A stretch of 9,963 nucleotides of DNA from CAZVCJ01 sp964625745 (GTDB lineage: Bacteria > Chloroflexota > Anaerolineae > VGOG01), in the NCBI GenBank assembly GCA_964625745.1, contig CAZVCJ010000147.1, positions 1 to 9,963 on the forward strand, in the 5' to 3' direction. Each line of letters starts with the position of its first letter. Position 1 is the first letter of the stretch. Both the position numbers and the translations under genes were made by a program. Of the stretch, positions 5,322-9,963 are shown in pieces. The notes below the pieces were generated by a model. That model was not told the origin of the DNA and did no database searches. It saw only the letters and a list, made by a program, of their open reading frames with translations.

Positions 5322-5350
5322 TCGTCAAGAGAGACGGGTTGTGGTATAAT
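5322..5350 (+). promoter_or_regulatory. Extended -10 promoter of the tgt operon
   Basis: TATAAT (5345-5350) is a 6/6 match, preceded by TG-G so that it reads TGGTATAAT, an extended -10. A weak -35 TCGTCA (5322-5327, 4/6) lies 17 bases upstream. A start near 5357 gives a leader of about 17 nt to the tgt ATG at 5374. Confidence 0.7.
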
Positions 5351-5373
5351 AGAGCGCCAGAGGGGAAGAGGTC

Positions 5374-6501
5374 ATGTCGCTTGGTTTTGAACTGCTCAAA
5401 GAGGACCCCCTCAGCCGGGCTCGCGTGGGCGTGATGCATACGCCGCACGGCCAAGTCCCCACCCCAGTCTTTGCCCCGGTGGGCACCCAGGCCACGGTCA
5501 AAGCTGTCTCGCCACGGGAGCTCTGTGAGCTGGGTGCCTCGCTCATCCTGGCCAACACCTACCATCTCTACCTGCGCCCTGGGCCCGACATTGTAGCTGA
5601 CCTGGGAGGGCTGCATGGCTTCATGGGCTGGGATGGCCCGATTATGACCGACTCAGGCGGCTTCCAGGTCTTCAGTCTGGCCCGCCTGCGGGCGGTGGAC
5701 ATGACGGGCGTGACCTTTCGTTCCCACCTGGACGGCTCCGAGCACCTCTTCACTCCAGAGAGGGTCATCGAGATCCAGGAGAAACTGGGGGCGGACATCA
5801 TCTTGTGCCTCGATGAGTGCCCGGAACCGTTGGACTACGATTACAACGTCCAGGCTCTGGAACGCACCCATAATTGGGCCGAGCGGTGTAAACAGGCCCA
5901 CACTCGCCACAACCAGGCCCTTCGACCGGGCCCTTCGACGAGCTCAGGACATGGCTCAGGACAGGCCCTGTTCGGCATCGTGCAGGGGGGAGCTTTCGCC
6001 GATCTCCGCCGCCAGAGCGCGGAGTTTATCACGGCCCTGGATTTCCCCNNNNNNNNNNNNNNNNNNNNNNNNNNNNNNNNNNNNNNNNNNNNNNNNNNNN
6101 NNNNNNNNNNNNNNNNNNNNNNNNNNNNNNNNNNNNNNNNNNNNNNNNGCATCGCCCGCAACGGCGCGGTCTTCACTCGCACTGGCCGCCTCAACATGAG
6201 GAACGCCCGATACGCCGACGATCCCGCTCCCATCGAGGAGGGATGCGGCTGCTACGCCTGCCGCCACTTCTCCAGAGCCTACTTGCGCCACCTGGTCATG
6301 GCCAAGGAGATCCTGGGCCTACGCCTGGCCACCCTGCACAACCTGCACTTCATGCTGAGTCTGATGCGGGAGATCAGGGAAGCGATCCTGGCCGGCACTT
6401 TCTCTGCTCTGAGAAGGGAGTTCTTGGCAGGTTACGAGATCATTCCCCACGAAGCGCGGCAGCGGAACAGAGAGGCAAGAAGCGGGAGGCAGGAGGAGTG
6501 A
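5374..6501 (+). CDS. tgt: tRNA-guanine transglycosylase (assembly gap inside)
   Basis: Exchanges guanine 34 of GUN-anticodon tRNAs for preQ1 (the bacterial substrate) on the way to queuosine. GAGG precedes ATG 5374. Visible landmarks: LILANTYHLYLRPG (57-70), MTDSGGFQVFSL (91-102) with the catalytic Asp93, THNWAERC (165-172), FGIVQGG (200-206), IARNGAVFTRTGRLNMRNARY after the gap, and the zinc site CGCYACRHFSRAYLRHL...LHNLHF. One hundred N at 6049-6148 remove the segment holding the PRYLMGVG motif and the nucleophilic Asp of MFDC. By comparison with the remembered Bacillus Tgt, about 61 codons (184 nt) are missing, so the true product is near 403 residues. A 16-codon repeat insertion (RPGPSTSSGHGSGQ) precedes QALFGIVQGG. 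It is first in a tight gene row and overlaps uppP by four bases. Confidence 0.95.
   Translation: MSLGFELLKEDPLSRARVGVMHTPHGQVPTPVFAPVGTQATVKAVSPRELCELGASLILANTYHLYLRPGPDIVADLGGLHGFMGWDGPIMTDSGGFQVFSLARLRAVDMTGVTFRSHLDGSEHLFTPERVIEIQEKLGADIILCLDECPEPLDYDYNVQALERTHNWAERCKQAHTRHNQALRPGPSTSSGHGSGQALFGIVQGGAFADLRRQSAEFITALDFPXXXXXXXXXXXXXXXXXXXXXXXXXXXXXXXXXXIARNGAVFTRTGRLNMRNARYADDPAPIEEGCGCYACRHFSRAYLRHLVMAKEILGLRLATLHNLHFMLSLMREIREAILAGTFSALRREFLAGYEIIPHEARQRNREARSGRQEE
5922..5969. mobile_element. In-frame 48-bp repeat insertion in tgt with 8-bp flanking duplication
   Basis: CAGGCCCT occurs at 5914-5921 and again at 5962-5969, exactly 48 bp apart. The unit between carries CCCTTCGACGAGCTCAGG (5931-5948) and a tandem GCTCAGGACA (5942-5951, 5954-5963), a repeat type that recurs as CCCTTCGGCCAAGCTCAGG at 5144-5162. 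Removing one unit restores HNQALFGIVQGG, close to other Tgt proteins. Sixteen codons keep the frame and add a flexible Ser/Gly stretch. It is too short to code for its own mobility. Confidence 0.75.
6049..6148. other. Assembly gap of exactly 100 N
   Basis: One hundred N is the customary scaffold filler for a gap of unknown length. The flanks LDFP and RIARNG are about 61 codons plus one base apart in homologous Tgt, so roughly 184 nt are likely missing. Both 100 and 184 leave remainder 1 on division by 3, which is why the frame appears continuous. Confidence 0.95.
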
Positions 6502-7310
6502 ACATCATTCAAGCCCTCGTCCTGGGCATCGTGCAAGGCGCCACAGAGTTTATACCCATCTCCAGCTCAGGACACCTGGTGCTGGTGCCCTGGTTTCTCG
6601 ACTGGCCGGAGCCGGGCCTGGTCTTTGACACCATCGTCCATTGGGGCACCCTGGCGGCTATCCTGGCCGTCTTCTGGCGCGACATCCTTGCCCTGGTGAG
6701 GGCCTGGACGGGGAGCCTGGTGGAGCGCAGTCTGGACCAGCCAGAGGCCCGCCTGGCCTGGCTGATCATCGTGGGCACTCTGCCCGCTGCCCTGATGGGC
6801 TTCCTCTGGGAGGATTTCTTCCAGAGCTTGTTCGGGTCTCCCGGCTGGGTGGCCGCCCTGCTGCTGGTCACGGGGGGCATCCTGGCCCTCAGCGAGCGGT
6901 TGGGCAAGCGACAACGCTCAATGGGCGATCTAGGCTGGCTCGACTCCGTGCTCATCGGCCTGGCTCAGGGCCTGGCCATCGCCCCCGGCATCTCCCGCTC
7001 AGGGGCAACCATAGCCCTGGGCTTGCTGCGCGGGGTCAAACGGGAAGCGGCGGCCCGCTACAGCTTCCTCCTGTCCACGCCGATCATCTTCGGGGCCGGG
7101 CTCCTGCAACTGGTTCAACTGTTCCAGGCCGGAGCCGGTGGAGCTAACTGTCCGCCCCTCATCGTCGGCTTTCTGGCAGCGGCGATCAGCGGCTACGTGT
7201 GTATCAAGTTCCTGCTAGCCTATCTTCAGCGGGGCAAGCTCTACGTCTTTGCCGCTTACTGCTGGCTGGCGGGGGGCGTGTCTATGATCGTATTCTTGAT
7301 GAGAGGTTAG
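6498..7310 (+). CDS. uppP: Undecaprenyl-diphosphatase
   Basis: Integral membrane enzyme that dephosphorylates undecaprenyl diphosphate to the monophosphate carrier used for peptidoglycan and other envelope polymers; overproduction gives bacitracin resistance in known bacteria (BacA). The 270-residue product is of family length. The first motif, QGATEFIPISSSGHL (13-27), holds Glu17 and the SSSGH signature; the second is PGISRSGATIALG (163-175). Several hydrophobic segments (about 83-102, 115-132, 190-210, 221-242, 249-267) fit a multi-pass protein. The start is GTG 6498, overlapping the tgt stop as GTGA and preceded by GGGAGG with eight bases between; the much longer open frame from 6243 only reads tgt out of frame. 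It is co-transcribed with tgt, a pairing with no obvious functional link. Confidence 0.95.
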   Translation: MNIIQALVLGIVQGATEFIPISSSGHLVLVPWFLDWPEPGLVFDTIVHWGTLAAILAVFWRDILALVRAWTGSLVERSLDQPEARLAWLIIVGTLPAALMGFLWEDFFQSLFGSPGWVAALLLVTGGILALSERLGKRQRSMGDLGWLDSVLIGLAQGLAIAPGISRSGATIALGLLRGVKREAAARYSFLLSTPIIFGAGLLQLVQLFQAGAGGANCPPLIVGFLAAAISGYVCIKFLLAYLQRGKLYVFAAYCWLAGGVSMIVFLMRG

Positions 7311-7311
7311 A

Positions 7312-8124
7312 TTGACATTGGCAAGAAAAGACATCGGCGTTATCCTCTGCCTGATGGGCCTCTTGCTCTTCGTTGGCTGTAATAGACATACGGTAGAGCC
7401 TGCGGAGCCCGTTCACCTCGAGGTGGCTGGCTCTACCTCTATGCAGCCCCTGGTGGAGGAGCTGGCCCAGGCATACACCGAACGCCACAAGCACGTGACC
7501 ATCGCCGTGGAGGGCCGAGGCTCGCTGCCGGGAATTGAGCTGGTTCGCCAGGGGGAGGTGGACATCGGGATGGCCTCTTGGAAGGAGTCGGAAGACACGT
7601 CGCTCTGGTCAACGCCCATTGCCCTGGACGGCATCGCCATCGTCGTCCACCCCCAGAATCAGGTGAAAGGGCTGACCTTGCTCCAGCTCAAGGACATCTT
7701 CTTCGGACGGGTCTGGGATTGGCGGGATGTGCGTGGCCAGGCGGGGGATATCCTGGTGGTCAGCCGCGAGGACGGGTCGGGGACGCGGGTGGTCTTCGAG
7801 GAATTGGTGATGCAGGGCCAGCGTGTCACCCTGACAGCGGTGGTCATGCCCAGCAGCCGGGCCGTGGTGGAGTACGTAGCCGAGCATCCGCAGGCCGTCG
7901 GCTACGTGTCCATGGGCTACCTCACTGAAGAGGTCAAAGTCCTGGAAATCGAGGAGGCGGCGCCGACCCCCAAGAGCGTCCGCCAGGGAGCCTACCACCT
8001 GCTCCGCCCCCTCTTCCTGATAACGCGCCAGGAGCCAGCGGGCGAGATCAAGGGCTTCATTGATTTCGTCCTCAGCCCAACGGGGCAGTCCATCGTGGGG
8101 AGGAAATACGGGCGGGTGAAGTAA
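7312..8124 (+). CDS. Phosphate-binding PstS-like lipoprotein
   Basis: A 270-residue extracytoplasmic binding protein of the PstS/PBP-like class, expected to bind phosphate for an ABC importer or for sensing. Residues 1-23 are a lipoprotein signal with lipobox FVGC (Cys23). The mature part shows VAGSTSMQPLVEELAQAY (38-55, the N-terminal anion-binding loop), GRGSLPGIELVRQGEVDIGMAS (68-89), LDGIAIVVHP (105-114), LTLLQLKDIFFGRVWDW (121-137) and SREDGSGTRVVFE (151-163), all typical of PstS relatives. The start is an uncommon TTG at 7312, one base after the uppP stop, with GAGAGG five bases before it; TTG 7318 is the alternative. No pstC, pstA, pstB or phoU is nearby, so it is an orphan binding protein in this window. 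Confidence 0.88.
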   Translation: MTLARKDIGVILCLMGLLLFVGCNRHTVEPAEPVHLEVAGSTSMQPLVEELAQAYTERHKHVTIAVEGRGSLPGIELVRQGEVDIGMASWKESEDTSLWSTPIALDGIAIVVHPQNQVKGLTLLQLKDIFFGRVWDWRDVRGQAGDILVVSREDGSGTRVVFEELVMQGQRVTLTAVVMPSSRAVVEYVAEHPQAVGYVSMGYLTEEVKVLEIEEAAPTPKSVRQGAYHLLRPLFLITRQEPAGEIKGFIDFVLSPTGQSIVGRKYGRVK

Positions 8125-8161
8125 TCCCCTTTTGTACAAGTCCCAGTTAGGAGAGAAAGCA

Positions 8162-8926
8162 ATGCGCTTGAAAGACAGAGTAGCCCTCATCACCGGTGGG
8201 GCGGCCGGCATTGGCAAGGCGACGGCGGAGCGCTTCGTCGAAGAAGGAGCCAGGGTGGTCATCTGCGACGTGAACCAGGAAGCTGGGAAGGCCACGGTTC
8301 AGGAACTCGGCCCCGAAGTCGTTTTCTATCACGTAGATGTCACCGACCGGCAAGCGGTGCAGGCGTGGGTGGATGACGTGGTGGAAGAGTATGGCCGGGT
8401 GGACGTGCTGGTCAACAACGCCGGCATCCTGCGCGATAACCAGTTGGTCAAGGTCAAGGGTGGCGAGTTGGTCAAGCAGATGCCAGAGGCAGACTTTGAC
8501 CTGGTGATAGCCGTCAACCTCAAGGGGGTGTTCAACTGCACCCAGGCCGTCGCTCCCCAAATGATCCAGCAGGGCAGCGGCGTGATCCTCAACGCCTCGT
8601 CCGTCGTCGGCCTGGACGGCAACTTTGGCCAGACCAACTACGTGGCCACCAAGGCGGGCGTGATCGGCATGACCAAGGTGTGGGCCCGCGAGTTGGGCCG
8701 CTACAACGTCCGCGTCAACGCCGTGGCCCCTGGCTTCATCGCCACCGAAATACTGAGTTCCATGCCCGAAAAGATCATAGAGCGCATGAAGGCCCGCATC
8801 CCGCTGGGTCGCATGGGTCAGCCGCGCGACGTCGCCAACGCCTACCTCTTCCTGGCGTCGGACGAGGCCAGCTTTGTCTCTGGCGCGGTGTTGCGCGTGG
8901 ACGGAGCAATCGTCGTCGGGACGTGA
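8162..8926 (+). CDS. Short-chain dehydrogenase/reductase, FabG-like
   Basis: A 254-residue classical SDR, most like 3-oxoacyl-ACP or acetoacetyl-CoA reductases, which reduce a 3-keto acyl thioester with NAD(P)H. It has the Rossmann motif TGGAAGIG (11-18), the structural NNAG (85-88), Asn119 in VNLKG, and the catalytic triad Ser147, Tyr160 and Lys164 in NASSVVGLDGNFGQTNYVAT followed by K. VRVNAVAPGFIATEI (183-197) and the end GAVLRVDGAIVVGT are also standard. Asp36 after the second strand (VVICDVN) favours NAD(H) over NADP(H), by general SDR rules. A small extra stretch VKGGELVKQMPEA at 98-110 is seen in some relatives. ATG 8162 is preferred to ATG 8132 because AGGAGA lies seven bases before it and homologues begin here. 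It probably shares the transcript of the upstream genes (37-nt gap). The exact substrate is undecided, so no symbol is given. Confidence 0.9.
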   Translation: MRLKDRVALITGGAAGIGKATAERFVEEGARVVICDVNQEAGKATVQELGPEVVFYHVDVTDRQAVQAWVDDVVEEYGRVDVLVNNAGILRDNQLVKVKGGELVKQMPEADFDLVIAVNLKGVFNCTQAVAPQMIQQGSGVILNASSVVGLDGNFGQTNYVATKAGVIGMTKVWARELGRYNVRVNAVAPGFIATEILSSMPEKIIERMKARIPLGRMGQPRDVANAYLFLASDEASFVSGAVLRVDGAIVVGT

Positions 8927-8949
8927 GATTTGCTGGTCAGGAGGCCCAA

Positions 8950-9921
8950 ATGAAAGCGTTTGTCACAGGCGGGACAGGTTTTATTGGCAGCCGCGTGGTG
9001 CGCGAGCTCATTGAGAGGGAATACGAAGTGGTCGCCCTGGCACGCTCAGATCGGACGGCGGCTGCATTGGAGGCTGCCGGTGCTCGTGCCGTGTGGGGTG
9101 ACATCACCGACGCGCCTTCCATGCGTGAGGGGATGCATGGTAGTGACGTGGTCTTCCATACGGCTGCCTGGTACAGGATCGGATCGCGCGATTGGAGACA
9201 GGCCGAGGCGATCAACGTCGGCGGCACACGCAACGTCCTGGGTCTGGCTCACGAGCTGGGCGTGCCCAGGATCGTCTACACCAGCACAGTGGGCGTCTTC
9301 GGCGACACCAGGGGGCAAACGGTGGACGAGAGCTATGTCTGCCACGAGCCCTTCTTCACTGAATACGAGCGCACGAAATGGGTGGCGCACTACGAAGTGG
9401 CGCTGCCCCTCATCGAGGAGGGCGCTCCGATCATCATCGTCATGCCCGGCGGCGTGTACGGCCCCGGCGACGCCAGCATCATCGGCCACGTCATGCAGCG
9501 CTTCTGCCAGGGACGGCTGCCCTTCCTGCCCGCCCCGGAGACGACGTTTACCTACGCCCACGTGGAGGACATCGCCGAAGGCCACATCCTGGCAGCGGAG
9601 AAAGGCAGAATCGGCGAGAGCTACGTGCTGGCTGGCCCGGCCGTCCCCCTGGATGAGCTGGTAGACCTCTGGGCCGCGATCACGGGCAGGCGGGCACCGG
9701 CGGTGCGCATACCCGGTAGATTCCTGCGCCCGTTTGCCCCTTTGATGGGAGCCATCGGTTCCGTCATCTCCTTGCCGATGATGTTCAGCGAGGAGGTCAC
9801 TCGTTCCGCAGGCGCAACCTACATGGCGCGGGCGGACAAAGCGCGGGCAGAGTTGGGCTGGCAAACCCGCCCTCTTCGGGAGGGCATGCGTGAAACGTTG
9901 GATTGGGCTTCCAAGCGTTAA
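8950..9921 (+). CDS. Extended-SDR NAD-dependent epimerase/dehydratase family protein
   Basis: A 323-residue protein of the extended SDR group, near dihydroflavonol-4-reductase-like and sugar-nucleotide epimerase-like enzymes. The cofactor loop is TGGTGFIG (6-13); GDITD (50-54), VFHTAAW (68-74) and NVGGTRNVLGLA (89-100) follow; the active site has STVGVFG (112-118) and YERTK (Tyr139, Lys143); VMPGGVYGPGD (164-174) and YAHVEDIAEGHILA (202-215) are typical of the substrate side. The start ATG 8950 has AGGAGG five bases upstream and lies 23 nt after the stop of the FabG-like gene, so the two are probably co-expressed. Residues 257-280 form a hydrophobic patch (FLRPFAPLMGAIGSVISLPMMF) that might contact membrane or lipid substrate. 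The real substrate cannot be read from the sequence. Confidence 0.88.
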   Translation: MKAFVTGGTGFIGSRVVRELIEREYEVVALARSDRTAAALEAAGARAVWGDITDAPSMREGMHGSDVVFHTAAWYRIGSRDWRQAEAINVGGTRNVLGLAHELGVPRIVYTSTVGVFGDTRGQTVDESYVCHEPFFTEYERTKWVAHYEVALPLIEEGAPIIIVMPGGVYGPGDASIIGHVMQRFCQGRLPFLPAPETTFTYAHVEDIAEGHILAAEKGRIGESYVLAGPAVPLDELVDLWAAITGRRAPAVRIPGRFLRPFAPLMGAIGSVISLPMMFSEEVTRSAGATYMARADKARAELGWQTRPLREGMRETLDWASKR

Positions 9922-9963
9922 TCGGATACGGGATATGCTAGCGTTGTAGCCATCGGCAAAGCC

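Noticed and set aside
6243..6497. Upstream extension of uppP into tgt
   Set aside because: It only reads tgt in another frame; GTG 6498 matches the family start and has a good ribosome site.

Overview
The window reads as a piece of a GC-rich bacterial draft assembly, probably an environmental or metagenome-assembled genome: it contains one run of exactly 100 N. The dispersed palindromes (CATTGCGAG...GAAGCAATCCCC type, CCCTCACCCC...GGGTGAGGG type, and the CCCTTCGACGAGCTCAGGAC type that translates as PSTSSG) together with the gene types are what I associate with Chloroflexota, especially Anaerolineae-like lineages. That assignment is inference.

Left part, minus strand (read right to left from about 5.3 kb to 0.45 kb): a radical SAM protein with a CX3CX2C cluster (4248-5093), urocanate hydratase hutU (2490-4166), a tiny two-gene operon of 57 and 69 codons (2352 to 1973) joined by an ATGA overlap, and a branched-chain-amino-acid-type substrate-binding lipoprotein (449-1636). 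Three of these four units have a recognisable sigma-70-type promoter; two are perfect TTGACA-N17-TATAAT sequences. The first 448 bases carry no gene and are packed with dispersed palindromic repeats.

Right part, plus strand (5.37 kb to 9.92 kb): tgt (queuine/preQ1 tRNA-guanine transglycosylase, interrupted by the assembly gap), uppP (undecaprenyl-diphosphatase, overlapping tgt by 4 nt), a PstS-like phosphate-binding lipoprotein starting one base after uppP, a FabG-like short-chain dehydrogenase and an extended-SDR NAD-dependent epimerase/reductase. The tight spacing suggests one transcript from the extended -10 promoter at 5322-5350, which faces away from the radical SAM promoter at 5284-5312. 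The genes do not form one pathway: they are tRNA modification, lipid-carrier recycling, phosphate sensing or uptake, and two redox enzymes.

The best candidates for something new are: (1) a 48-bp, 16-codon repeat inserted in frame in tgt, flanked by an 8-bp direct repeat that looks like a target duplication, with a related copy about 800 bp away between the divergent promoters; (2) the 57/69-codon operon with its consensus promoter; and (3) the orphan radical SAM protein with a C-terminal Cys-Cys pair. No CRISPR array, rRNA, tRNA or intact transposase was seen.
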